Source: an uncultured Candidatus Melainabacteria bacterium
GTDB lineage: Bacteria > Cyanobacteriota > Vampirovibrionia > Gastranaerophilales > Gastranaerophilaceae
Length of the DNA: 64,000 nucleotides
Assembly: GCA_934691935.1 (NCBI GenBank)
Contig: CAKUTH010000010.1
Location: 29,831 to 93,830 of the forward strand
Direction: 5' to 3'
Shown here: piece after piece, positions 50,983 through 60,091 of the stretch
Numbering within the stretch: position 1 is the stretch's first letter
Layout: each line of letters opens with the position of its first letter
Notes under the pieces: generated by a model
The model's input: the letters and a program-made list of their open reading frames with translations, nothing else
Databases searched by the model: none
What the model was told of the DNA's origin: nothing
Made by a program: the position numbers and the translations under genes

Positions 50983-52478
50983 TGATTGCGCAACTAAATC
51001 CCTTTGAAATAAAGGCGGAAATTGCAAAAGTTTATAACGAACTCATCGGAGTAAATGATTTTGAAAGTTATGAAACACACTTTCGAGTTCTTGATGCGCA
51101 AAAAACAAAAAATATAATAATTAAACTTCTTTTTAAAGAAATAAACAATAACCCAGAGCTTACAAAATTTTTACTTGTCAGATACTGTGATAAAAAAGAG
51201 TTAATCGAACAATTGTGGAATATCATAAAGAATAACCTCACATCAAATCAAGTAAAAATTTTCGCCTTAGATTTGCTACGAGATATTGATACCAATTGGA
51301 CGTACGATGAATGCAATCAATATCTTGACAATCCTGACGAATTTGTTGATGCTGACACTCGAAAAATCCTCACATGCGCAATCGCAAACCCTGAAGTTCA
51401 AATCGATTTTTTGGACTTTTTACAAACTCTGTCAGAGGATGATAAAATCGTATTACTAAACTCTTTAGGAAATGATTATTCCAAAGACGAACTTGCAAAC
51501 ATGCTTGTTCCAGTGTTTTTATCAATGCCAAATACAAAAACTGGTAAAACAGCATTAAATATCCTCGGCAATTCAAAATCTCAACTTGCGTATCACGCAC
51601 TTTATTCAGCAATGCAAACTGCCGATGAAAGTTTAAAACCGTTAATAAACAAAAACATTTCCACACTGAAACTTGCAGGCATTCGTGAAGATAACACTAT
51701 TGAGTTTTACAAAAACTTATTGAAGGATTCAAAGCCTTATAAATTTTGCATCACATACCCTGACGGACACGGAAATCAAGCGGTTATAATTTCAAGAATA
51801 AACAAATCTGGAAAAATTCAATTTGTTGCAATCGTAATAAATGATTACCAAGGCATAAAAGATTGCTTTGGGTTCAATGAAATTTCAAAATTTGAGTGTA
51901 ACGCAATAATAGACAGGTTTTATAAAGGACAAAGGGCAATAAATTTAGCCCCAGAAGTTATGAAAGCGATATTACAAAGAGCAGAAATCTTTGGGGAAAT
52001 GCCTTATGAATACGTCTGTTGGAAAAGTTTGCTGATTGATATTGAACCTGCTGAGCTTAAACTTAATTACAAAGTTAAACAACTTTCAAATAAAGAGTTT
52101 GAGGAAATCTTGAACTGCGATTTTATGAATTATTGGTTCTTAAATGAAGGCTATAGCGATGAATTTGATGAATTTTTAAAACTTCTTGATGACCCAAAAG
52201 ATTTTGAAAACTTGATTGATGAAAATCTTGAAAAAATATTTTACTCAGAAGAATATAATGTTTGGTCAGATAGGATTTTGAATGTTGCACTACTAAAACA
52301 TTTTGCAAACGACAAAAAAATAGCACAAAATTTATATTCTTTGTATAATGATAAAAAATTAAAGCGTGATTTTTTCAAAAATATCATCCGAAAAAGTATT
52401 TATGAATACTTTTTTACAAAAAACGATAAAGTTAAAATCAGTGCGATAGAAAAGATGTGGGTACATAAAGAAGCCTAG
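50982..52478 (+). CDS. Unknown helical-repeat protein (498 aa)
   Basis: No family recognised. Residues 1-240 look like paired helices of a HEAT-like solenoid. Residues 255-300 contain beta-rich sequence (YKFCITYPDGHGNQAVIIS, FVAIVINDYQGI). The rest is helical and acidic. No signal peptide and no membrane segment. The ATG overlaps the stop of the zinc-finger gene (TAATG), so the two are translationally coupled and could act together. Confidence 0.75.
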   Translation: MIAQLNPFEIKAEIAKVYNELIGVNDFESYETHFRVLDAQKTKNIIIKLLFKEINNNPELTKFLLVRYCDKKELIEQLWNIIKNNLTSNQVKIFALDLLRDIDTNWTYDECNQYLDNPDEFVDADTRKILTCAIANPEVQIDFLDFLQTLSEDDKIVLLNSLGNDYSKDELANMLVPVFLSMPNTKTGKTALNILGNSKSQLAYHALYSAMQTADESLKPLINKNISTLKLAGIREDNTIEFYKNLLKDSKPYKFCITYPDGHGNQAVIISRINKSGKIQFVAIVINDYQGIKDCFGFNEISKFECNAIIDRFYKGQRAINLAPEVMKAILQRAEIFGEMPYEYVCWKSLLIDIEPAELKLNYKVKQLSNKEFEEILNCDFMNYWFLNEGYSDEFDEFLKLLDDPKDFENLIDENLEKIFYSEEYNVWSDRILNVALLKHFANDKKIAQNLYSLYNDKKLKRDFFKNIIRKSIYEYFFTKNDKVKISAIEKMWVHKEA

Positions 52479-52504
52479 CAGGCAAGGGTTTAATATAAGC
52501 AAAT

Positions 52505-52897
52505 ATGTATAAAGTAATGGCGTTAGATATTGGCACAAAAAGAATTGGAATTGCGTTGAGCGATTATCTTTTGATGCTGGCAAACGGTCATTCATACATC
52601 CCTCGCGATAATAATTCTATCGAAACGATTTTAAAAATTGCTAAGGAAAACAACGTAGAAAAAATCGTAGCAGGAATTCCATACAATATGGATGGCACAG
52701 AAGGCGCTCAAGCTCAAGATTGCAGAGATTTTGCATCTCAGATAAAAGGATATGAAATTATTTTTGAAGATGAGCGATTGACATCTGACACAGCTGAAGC
52801 AAACCTTAGGGAAAGAAAAATTGATTTCAGAAAAGACAAAGGTCTTGTCGATGTAGAAAGCGCAAGATTAATACTAGAACAATACTTATCAAGATAA
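52505..52897 (+). CDS. ruvX: Putative pre-16S rRNA nuclease / Holliday junction resolvase, YqgF
   Basis: A 130-aa RNase H-fold protein with ALDIGTKRIGIALSD at the start, VAGIPYNMDG in the middle, EDERLTSDTAE and the late D in DVESARLIL: all motifs of YqgF/RuvX. The family processes the 5' end of pre-16S rRNA. It is followed by a DUF1292 gene as in Firmicutes (yrrK-yrzB). Confidence 0.93.
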   Translation: MYKVMALDIGTKRIGIALSDYLLMLANGHSYIPRDNNSIETILKIAKENNVEKIVAGIPYNMDGTEGAQAQDCRDFASQIKGYEIIFEDERLTSDTAEANLRERKIDFRKDKGLVDVESARLILEQYLSR

Positions 52898-52915
52898 AAG
52901 AAAGGAAACTAAATT

Positions 52916-53176
52916 ATGGCAGAAGAAGATCAAATCATTGAAACAGTTGACGAAAACGGCAACGTTGTAAAATTTGAACTATACGATATTGTAGAAGTCG
53001 ACGAAAAAGAATACGCACTTTTGTTACCTACAGATGAAGAAGATGCTGATGAAGTTGTTCTTATGAAAATAACAAAAGACGGCGAAGAATATCTTTTTGA
53101 AACAATCGACGACGATGACGAATTTGAAAAAGTTGCACAATATGTAGAAAATATGGAAGACGAAGAAGAAGAATAA
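52916..53176 (+). CDS. DUF1292 family protein
   Basis: An 86-aa very acidic protein. The order VDENGNVVKFELYDIVEVDEKEYALL and EVVLMKITKDGEEYLFETI is that of DUF1292 (YrzB), a small beta-sheet protein of unknown function found next to yqgF. The end is a Glu/Asp tail. Shine-Dalgarno AAAGGAA. Its TAA overlaps the ATG of the next gene. Confidence 0.88.
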   Translation: MAEEDQIIETVDENGNVVKFELYDIVEVDEKEYALLLPTDEEDADEVVLMKITKDGEEYLFETIDDDDEFEKVAQYVENMEDEEEE

Positions 53177-54531
53177 TGTTTGAAAAATTTACAGAAAAAG
53201 CAATAAATGTAGTAAGTGCATCCCAAAATATTGCACAAAAAGCTGGTGCTAGAGCAGTTGCTCCAGAACACCTTTTGTTGGCTCTGTTTGATGAAGCCAA
53301 AGGAATACCTTTGAAACTTTTTAAAACTTATGATATTACACGTGAAAAATTGGTTGAAGAAATTAAAAAATACCAACACTTGACATCTATTCCAACTGTT
53401 GGCACTTTGCCATTTGATGTTGAATATAAAGAAATTTTAAAAAGAACATTGGATTTAGCGAACAAATCTGGTAATCAAACAATACTATACGAACATTTAT
53501 TCATTTCTGTTCTTTCAGACAAAAAATCTCAAAACGTAAAAATCCTTGAAGATTTAGGTTTTGATATCTTTAAATCCAAAATGTTGCTTGAAAAACTCGT
53601 TCAAAAGAAATCAAAGAAACTTTATCACCCAGAAATTGATGAAAGCAATGAAGAAGGTAATAAAGCTCAACAAACTGATAATATTTTTGATAACGAAGAA
53701 GCGTCAAAAGTCTTTGAACGAGCTGTTTCCAAGCTATCTACATCAAATTACGAAATTTTGGGTACAGAGCAGATTTTGTCATCTATACTTGAAGATAAAG
53801 ACTCTGAGCTCGCAAAAATCTTTGCTAAATACGGCGTGACAAGCGAAAAATTTGAAGAAAAACTTGCAAATATTCAATCCCGTCAAGCCGAATACGAAGG
53901 CAGACAAATTATATTTACCCCAAACGCTTTTACTACAATGAACATGGCTCAACAAACAGCAAAAGAACTTGGTTCATCTGTAGTTTTGCCAGAACACATG
54001 GTTTTGGGACTTTTAAAAACTAAACGAGGGATTGCTTACGATATACTGAAAGAATTGAGAATTTCTGACGACGATTTAGCTCACAGCATTATCAAACCAA
54101 TTGAAAAACAAATGCCAGAAACATTGACAATACTTCGATTAGCCAAAGAAGAAGCTCGACGTTTAGGTCGTAACATAGTTGGCACAGAAATGTTTTTGCT
54201 TGGCATAATTGGCGAAGCAACTGGTATCGGAAGCAGAGTTTTATCTGAATTGGAAATAAACATAAAAGATGCAAGAGCAACAGTAGAAAATCTTATCGGA
54301 TTTGGTAACGAATACTATGACAAAGAAATTGTGTTTACTGAACGTGCCAAAAGAGTTTTGGAAACAGCATGGAAACTTGCAAAAAAAGACAACAAGACAA
54401 AAATTGGTTCTGCACACATGTTACTAGCACTAACAACTGAGCCAAATTCTCTTGCCATGAGAGCTCTTGAACAACTTGGCGTTGATGCTGTAGAAATCAA
54501 AGAAGGCGTAAAGAAATTTCAAGAGGCATAG
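53176..54531 (+). CDS. Clp_N-repeat protein without AAA+ domain
   Basis: A 451-aa protein made of about six Clp_N half repeats, that is three double Clp_N domains (about 1-145, 165-310 and 315-450). Recognisable cores are APEHLLLALF, LGTEQILSSIL, LPEHMVLGLL, VGTEMFLLGIIGE and IGSAHMLLALT. ClpC or ClpB carry one such double domain followed by two AAA+ modules; here no Walker motif exists. Clp_N domains bind substrates and adaptors. The protein may feed or block Clp substrates. The ATG overlaps the stop of the DUF1292 gene. Confidence 0.85.
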   Translation: MFEKFTEKAINVVSASQNIAQKAGARAVAPEHLLLALFDEAKGIPLKLFKTYDITREKLVEEIKKYQHLTSIPTVGTLPFDVEYKEILKRTLDLANKSGNQTILYEHLFISVLSDKKSQNVKILEDLGFDIFKSKMLLEKLVQKKSKKLYHPEIDESNEEGNKAQQTDNIFDNEEASKVFERAVSKLSTSNYEILGTEQILSSILEDKDSELAKIFAKYGVTSEKFEEKLANIQSRQAEYEGRQIIFTPNAFTTMNMAQQTAKELGSSVVLPEHMVLGLLKTKRGIAYDILKELRISDDDLAHSIIKPIEKQMPETLTILRLAKEEARRLGRNIVGTEMFLLGIIGEATGIGSRVLSELEINIKDARATVENLIGFGNEYYDKEIVFTERAKRVLETAWKLAKKDNKTKIGSAHMLLALTTEPNSLAMRALEQLGVDAVEIKEGVKKFQEA

Positions 54532-54534
54532 GCT

Positions 54535-55746
54535 TTGATTAAATCATTTATAAAAAAATATAATTTATCAGGCACATTTATCGTTGCATTTTCAGGAGGG
54601 TACGATTCAATGTGCCTTTTAGATATGCTTAATAAGGAAGGTTATGACCTTGTTGCAGTGCATTTAAACCACAATTGGCGAGGAGAAGAAAGCCAAAAAG
54701 AAGCAATAGTTTGCGAAAAGTTTGCTAAAGAACATAACATAAAATTTTACACAGAAACTTTGGACGCAAATGTACCTCAAACCGAAACCGCAGGACGCGA
54801 TGCCAGATATGAATTTTTCAAAAGATGTGCTAAAAAATTTAATTCAAATGTTGTCTTTACAGCTCACAACTATAACGACAATGCAGAAACCGTTTTATAC
54901 AGAATAATAAAAGGCACAGGGCTTATTGGTTTGCAAGGCATTGCAGAGCATAGGGATATTTTTTATCGTCCGCTTCTTTCAATGAAACGCAAAGACATTG
55001 AAAAATATTGCAAAGATAATAATCTAACCCCAAATAATGATAGTTCAAACGAAAACACAAAATACAAAAGAAATCTAATCCGAAAAGAAATTTTGCCTCT
55101 GCTAGAAAAAATTAACCCAAAAGTCATAGACGCAATAAATTCTCTATCAGAAATTGCGAAAGAAGATAACCCGCAAAAACTTGCTATCCGAGATTTGCTG
55201 ATAAAACACAACATTGATTATGACAAAAAGAAAATTGATGAAATTTACGAATTTACTTGCGAAAACAAAACCTCAAAGTCAGGCAAAACATTGTCACTGG
55301 CAAAAGATTTATTCTTGTTTGCAAACGACAAAGGGTATAAAATTATAACAAGAACCACAAAAACAGACAATGAGTTAAAAATCACGCATTGCGGAAATTT
55401 TGAATTTGAAAATTTCACATTTTCAATAAATCCCTTCATTGGAAATGTTGAAAAATTTCCAAAGGATAAAGATTTGACCGCTTATATTTCTGTTGACAAT
55501 ATTGATTTTACGTTGCGACACAGAAAAGATGGCGATATAATTTGTCCATTTGGCATTAATGGTAAACAAAAATTAAAAAAATACCTAAACGAAAAGAAAA
55601 TTCCAAATCATCAAAAAGACAGTATTGTCTTGCTTTGTTCTGGCAAAGAAGTCCTTTGGGTGAGCGGTTTTGGAATTAGCGACAAGATAAAAGTTACAGA
55701 TAAACCTACACACATAATAAGATTGAGAGGCAAAGATGAAAATTAA
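54535..55746 (+). CDS. tilS: tRNA(Ile)-lysidine synthase
   Basis: A 403-aa enzyme that puts lysidine at C34 of tRNA-Ile(CAU) using ATP and lysine. The PP-loop is FSGGYDSMCLLDML near residue 20; HLNHNWRGEES, TAGRDARYEFF and TAHNYNDNAETVLYRI follow, with NDSSNENTKYKRN later. The C-terminal TilS domain (about 320-400) contains RHRKDGDII and KKYLNEKKIP. The start is TTG at 54535, 3 nt after the Clp_N gene, with AAGAGG upstream. It overlaps hpt by 11 nt; the tilS-hpt pair is widely conserved. Confidence 0.95.
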   Translation: MIKSFIKKYNLSGTFIVAFSGGYDSMCLLDMLNKEGYDLVAVHLNHNWRGEESQKEAIVCEKFAKEHNIKFYTETLDANVPQTETAGRDARYEFFKRCAKKFNSNVVFTAHNYNDNAETVLYRIIKGTGLIGLQGIAEHRDIFYRPLLSMKRKDIEKYCKDNNLTPNNDSSNENTKYKRNLIRKEILPLLEKINPKVIDAINSLSEIAKEDNPQKLAIRDLLIKHNIDYDKKKIDEIYEFTCENKTSKSGKTLSLAKDLFLFANDKGYKIITRTTKTDNELKITHCGNFEFENFTFSINPFIGNVEKFPKDKDLTAYISVDNIDFTLRHRKDGDIICPFGINGKQKLKKYLNEKKIPNHQKDSIVLLCSGKEVLWVSGFGISDKIKVTDKPTHIIRLRGKDEN

Positions 55747-56263
55747 CGTTTTATACACAGAAGATGAAATTCAAGCTAAAATAAAAACACTTGCACAAGA
55801 AATGAATAATTTCTACAATGGCGAAGAAGTTTACGTTGTATGCGCATTAAAAGGTGCTGTTATGTTTATGGCAGATTTAGTAAAACATCTTAATATGCCG
55901 TTAAAAATGGAATTTATCAGATTATCAAGCTACAATGGCGGGACAAAATCGTCAGGTCGAGTCAACGCTGTCGACATTTCACTTCCAGATTTGAACGGCA
56001 AAAACGTTTTGATAGTAGAGGATATTATTGATACTGGGCTTACTGCAAAATTTTTACTTGATTTTTTGAATAGCAATTTTCACACAAAATCAACAAAATT
56101 TTGTTCATTACTGGACAAAAAAGTAGCACGCAAAACAAATGTGGAAGCTGATTATCACGGTTTTGAAGTTGGGGATCAATTTTTAGTAGGTTACGGACTC
56201 GATTATGACGGATACTACCGAAATCTCCGCTATATTGGTTATATTGAAGATTTGGAGCACTAA
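55736..56263 (+). CDS. hpt: Hypoxanthine phosphoribosyltransferase
   Basis: A 175-aa purine salvage enzyme with the PRPP-binding motif NVLIVEDIIDTGLTAK, the ALKGAVMFMADL loop, SSYNGGTKSSG (flexible loop) and GYGLDYDGYYRNL near the end. The Shine-Dalgarno GAGAGG lies inside tilS. The start of the histidine kinase gene follows its stop without a gap. Confidence 0.95.
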   Translation: MKINVLYTEDEIQAKIKTLAQEMNNFYNGEEVYVVCALKGAVMFMADLVKHLNMPLKMEFIRLSSYNGGTKSSGRVNAVDISLPDLNGKNVLIVEDIIDTGLTAKFLLDFLNSNFHTKSTKFCSLLDKKVARKTNVEADYHGFEVGDQFLVGYGLDYDGYYRNLRYIGYIEDLEH

Positions 56264-57292
56264 TTGATAGACATTAAATTTATAAATAAATTTTTTGAGA
56301 TAGAACCTGACAAAATTTTACCGACATTAAAAAATGTTATAAAATTTCAAACAGGATATATTTACTATACGCAACCCAAAAGACTTGAATATTCTTTTGG
56401 TAAAGCTGACGGAAATGTTTGCTTAAGCGAAAATTTAAGGATAAAAAATACCGTTTTTGGAGAAATAGTCATTACAAGTGACGAATTTACTCAATATGAT
56501 AAAGAAACCTTTAAAATCTGCGCAACTATAATTTCTAATATTTTAAAAGACAAAGAGCTTTCTGATATTATGAAAATGCAAGCTCAAGCACTACAAGACG
56601 GGTATTTAAAAATAAAAGATGCAGAGCAAACAAAATCAAAATTTATCTCACACATTTCACATGAACTAAAAACTCCATTGAATTCTATCCTTGGGTTTTC
56701 GGAACTTGTGCAACTCGCAGGCAATCTTAATAACAAACAAATTGAATATTTGAATGATATAAAAATTTCAGGTTTACAATTGTTAGAAATGGTCAACGAA
56801 ATTCTTGATATGTCAAGAATAGAGGCGGGCGTGATTACTCTTAATGCTAGAGAATTTGAAATAAAACAAGCCATTGATGAAACTATAAATACAATAAAAC
56901 CACTTCTTTTAAAGAAAAAACAAACCTTAAAACAAGAAATTGAGAACTTTACACTAGAGGCTGACTATCAAAAAATTCAACAAATTCTGTTTAATTTGCT
57001 TAGTAATGCAATTAAATACACTCCCGAAAACGGCAATATAACAATTAAGACAGAAGAAAAGAATAATAAAGCCATTATCTCAATAATCGACGACGGAATT
57101 GGAATTGCGCCAAAACATCAAGAAAAAATATTTAAGCGTTTTGAACAAGTTGACAGCACAGTACAGGGTTCAACAGGTTTGGGACTAGCCATTGTCCAAG
57201 AACTTGTAAAATTACATAATGGCTCAATATCTTTAGAAAGCATTCCTAATAAAGGAAGTAAATTTATGGTTGCACTACCGCTAAAAATATGA
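56264..57292 (+). CDS. Soluble sensor histidine kinase (orphan)
   Basis: A 342-aa kinase with no transmembrane segment. Residues 1-95 may be a GAF/PAS-like sensor. A short coiled coil precedes the HisKA box FISHISHELKTPLNS with H133 as the phospho-acceptor. The ATPase part has the N box (NLLSNAIKYTPENG), G1 (DDGIGIAPK), F box (FKRFEQ) and G2 (GSTGLGLAIV). No response regulator lies nearby. The start is TTG directly after hpt with TGGAG upstream; an operon role unrelated to its neighbours is likely. Confidence 0.9.
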   Translation: MIDIKFINKFFEIEPDKILPTLKNVIKFQTGYIYYTQPKRLEYSFGKADGNVCLSENLRIKNTVFGEIVITSDEFTQYDKETFKICATIISNILKDKELSDIMKMQAQALQDGYLKIKDAEQTKSKFISHISHELKTPLNSILGFSELVQLAGNLNNKQIEYLNDIKISGLQLLEMVNEILDMSRIEAGVITLNAREFEIKQAIDETINTIKPLLLKKKQTLKQEIENFTLEADYQKIQQILFNLLSNAIKYTPENGNITIKTEEKNNKAIISIIDDGIGIAPKHQEKIFKRFEQVDSTVQGSTGLGLAIVQELVKLHNGSISLESIPNKGSKFMVALPLKI

Positions 57293-57318
57293 TACAATCA
57301 AACTGAAAGGGTTGGGAA

Positions 57319-58023
57319 ATGGCATCTATAAAAGACGCATTTGATGAAACATTACAAGATGAGCATGCACTTGCAAAGTATATTACACTTGCAATACCAC
57401 TTTTTATGTGTGCCAAATTTTTGACCAATGCAAATGAAATTGACAATTTTGTACCTACCTTTTTATTCACTGCTGTTTTATATATAGGATTTGCCTTAAA
57501 ATGCACAACTAATGTAAGAGCAAGTAAAAATGTAGTTTTACCTAGTTTTATTTCATTTCCCATACTGCTTTGGTATGGAATTTGTGGAATAATTGCCTTA
57601 GCCCCAATAATTATTATTGCCTATACTCTTGGATTTTTTATAACAGGATTTTTAAGCAAAATAATTACAAATCCTTCTGTATTACAAGTTTTTATTATAA
57701 TTACCACCGCCTTGTGTAGTTCTATAGCATACACTGGCTATATACTTTTTGCCAGAAATATGAAAGTATCAGATATTTATAACCTTCAAAAAATCGGAAC
57801 ATATTGCGCAGACATACTTATCGCAGTAATTTTTATGAAAATAAAACTATTCATAGTAGACTGTATTCTTTTAGCACCTGTATTATATATGATATGGTTA
57901 TTCTTTGGATTACCACATCCAATGTCAATATTTTATTGTTGTATGGTAGTAGTTTTCAATATTGCGCTTATGGCACATTATATGGCACAAATAGATTATG
58001 AAACAATTTTGGAAGATGATTAA
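57319..58023 (+). CDS. Multi-pass membrane protein of unknown function (Yip1-like topology)
   Basis: A 234-aa protein with five or six hydrophobic segments (about 22-38, 46-62, 75-110, 118-138, 160-185 and 190-215) after a short amphipathic, acidic N-terminus. No motif allows naming; the topology recalls YIP1 domain proteins. Shine-Dalgarno is GGGAA. It is the last gene of the operon beginning at 50722; the stop is 5 nt from that of uvrB. Confidence 0.72.
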   Translation: MASIKDAFDETLQDEHALAKYITLAIPLFMCAKFLTNANEIDNFVPTFLFTAVLYIGFALKCTTNVRASKNVVLPSFISFPILLWYGICGIIALAPIIIIAYTLGFFITGFLSKIITNPSVLQVFIIITTALCSSIAYTGYILFARNMKVSDIYNLQKIGTYCADILIAVIFMKIKLFIVDCILLAPVLYMIWLFFGLPHPMSIFYCCMVVVFNIALMAHYMAQIDYETILEDD

Positions 58024-58028
58024 ACCCT

Positions 58029-60020
58029 TTAACTTTCTGCCATTTCTCTAAGTTTTTTCAGTTTATCTCTAATTTCTGCTGCACGTTCAAAATCAAGAAT
58101 TTTGGCGGCTTTTTTCATATCTTTTTCCAATTTATCAATCAATTTAGGTAAATCTTTTTTCTGAACGCCCATCTCGACCATTTCTTCTGCAACAATATCT
58201 TCCAAATCACGATAACTTGCGACAAGCGAAAGTAAATTATTTTCAATCGGTTTTTTAATAGTTTGCGGAATTATCCCGTATTTTTTATTGTAATCAAGTT
58301 GGATTTTTCGACGTCTTTCAGTTTCCGAAATTGCCTTCTCCATAGATTCAGTCATTCTATCAGCGTACATAATAACTTCACCGCAAGCATTACGTGCAGC
58401 ACGCCCGATTGTTTGAATTAAACTTGTTTCAGAGCGCAAAAATCCTTCTTTGTCTGCATCCATAATTGCAACAAGCGAAACCTCAGGAATATCAAGCCCC
58501 TCTCTTAGCAAATTTACACCAATCAAAACATCAAATTCGCCAAGTCTTAAATCTCTCAATATCTCAACTCGTTCAAGTGATTGAATTTCGCTATGCAAAT
58601 ACCTTACCTTAATACCCTCTTGAATAAAGAAATCTGTCAAATCCTCAGCCATTCGTTTAGTCAAGGTAGTAATCAAAACGCGTTCATTTTTTTCTGTACG
58701 TTTTTCTATTTCTTTTTTCAAATCTGTAATTTGAGATTCAATCGGTCTTACAGAAATTTTTGGATCAACAAGCCCTGTAGGTCTGATAATCTGTTCTACC
58801 AACTGAGTTGAAGTTTTACGTTCAAAATCAGATGGAGTTGCTGAAATATAAATTTTTTGATGAACTTTTTGAAAAAACTCATCAATTTTCAAAGGTCTGT
58901 TATCCCTTGCACAAGGTAGCCTAAACCCATATTCAATCAACGTGTCTTTTCGCGAAGAATCGCCATGGTACATACCTTTTAACTGAGGTAAAGTTACGTG
59001 CGACTCATCAATTACCGTCAAAAAATCACCTTGAAAATAATCGAGCAAAGTAGCTGGAGCAGAACCTTTCGGCCTACGTTCTATGATTCTTGAATAATTC
59101 TCTATACCAGAACAATACCCCATTTCTTTAATCATTTCAATATCATATTTCACACGTTGCTCAAGCCTTTGAGCCTCTACGATTTTATTTTCGTTATTTA
59201 ATTCAACAAGTCTGTTTTTGAGTTCTTGTTTTATTAAACTTATTGTTTCATCTACATTTTCATCATTTGAAATATAGTGAACAGCTGGATAAATCACGAC
59301 TTTTTCTGGCGCTTCAAGGATTTCTCCAGTCAAATTATCTATCCTAACAATTTTTTCTATCTCATCACCAAAAAAGTATATTCTCGTAATTATTTTTTCA
59401 TAAGCAGGCATAATTTCAACAATATCGCCCCTTGCACGGAAAGTTGAACGTTCTAAAACTAAATCATTTCTTGTATATTGGACATTTACAAGATGTTTAA
59501 GCAAATCATCTCTTGCGATTTCATCCCCAACATTAATTTCAACAGAGCCCTTAAAATAGTTTTCTGGCAAGCCCAAGCCGTAAATACAACTGACAGAAGC
59601 TACAATAATAACGTCATTGCGTTCATATAAACATCGCGTAGCATTATGTCGCAACCTGTCAATTTCTTCATTAATAGATGCTGATTTTTCAATAAAAGTA
59701 TCTGTTCGCGGTATATAAGCCTCTGGTTGGTAATAATCATAATAACTTATAAAATATTCAACGGCGTTGTCAGGAAAAAGCTCTCTAAATTCATTATACA
59801 ACTGAGCTGCAAGTGTTTTGTTATGCGCAATTATAAGAGTTGGCTTTTGCACTCTTTCAATCACATTTGCAATGGTAAAAGTTTTACCAGACCCCGTAAT
59901 TCCGAGCAAAGTCTGCGCATCATCGCCTTTTTGCAAGCCCTCAACCAATTCTTCTATCGCCTTTGGTTGATCTCCTGCTGGTGAATATTTTGAAGATATT
60001 TTAAATTTTCTTTCTTGCAT
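58029..60020 (-). CDS. uvrB: Excinuclease ABC subunit B
   Basis: A 663-aa helicase-like damage verification subunit of nucleotide excision repair. Motif I GITGSGKTFT, the beta-hairpin YYDYYQPEAYIP, DESHVT, the helicase C-domain (LREGLDIPEVSL; QTIGRAAR) and a C-terminal UVR motif (DFERAAEIRDKL) are all present. The ATG at 60020 is preferred over the in-frame TTG at 60038, because TATAAT (60027-60032) ends 6 nt before this ATG. No LexA-like box was seen. Confidence 0.96.
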   Translation of the reverse strand: MQERKFKISSKYSPAGDQPKAIEELVEGLQKGDDAQTLLGITGSGKTFTIANVIERVQKPTLIIAHNKTLAAQLYNEFRELFPDNAVEYFISYYDYYQPEAYIPRTDTFIEKSASINEEIDRLRHNATRCLYERNDVIIVASVSCIYGLGLPENYFKGSVEINVGDEIARDDLLKHLVNVQYTRNDLVLERSTFRARGDIVEIMPAYEKIITRIYFFGDEIEKIVRIDNLTGEILEAPEKVVIYPAVHYISNDENVDETISLIKQELKNRLVELNNENKIVEAQRLEQRVKYDIEMIKEMGYCSGIENYSRIIERRPKGSAPATLLDYFQGDFLTVIDESHVTLPQLKGMYHGDSSRKDTLIEYGFRLPCARDNRPLKIDEFFQKVHQKIYISATPSDFERKTSTQLVEQIIRPTGLVDPKISVRPIESQITDLKKEIEKRTEKNERVLITTLTKRMAEDLTDFFIQEGIKVRYLHSEIQSLERVEILRDLRLGEFDVLIGVNLLREGLDIPEVSLVAIMDADKEGFLRSETSLIQTIGRAARNACGEVIMYADRMTESMEKAISETERRRKIQLDYNKKYGIIPQTIKKPIENNLLSLVASYRDLEDIVAEEMVEMGVQKKDLPKLIDKLEKDMKKAAKILDFERAAEIRDKLKKLREMAES

Positions 60021-60026
60021 AACAAA

Positions 60027-60032
60027 ATTATA
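60027..60032 (-). promoter_or_regulatory. uvrB -10 box, leaderless layout
   Basis: Perfect TATAAT on the minus strand, 6 nt before the uvrB ATG. No convincing -35 is seen at 16-18 nt. Confidence 0.5.
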
Positions 60033-60091
60033 CTCCAAATACTAGCAAAAAAAATTTTTATGTGTTTATATATAAACGAGGGACCCCTACA

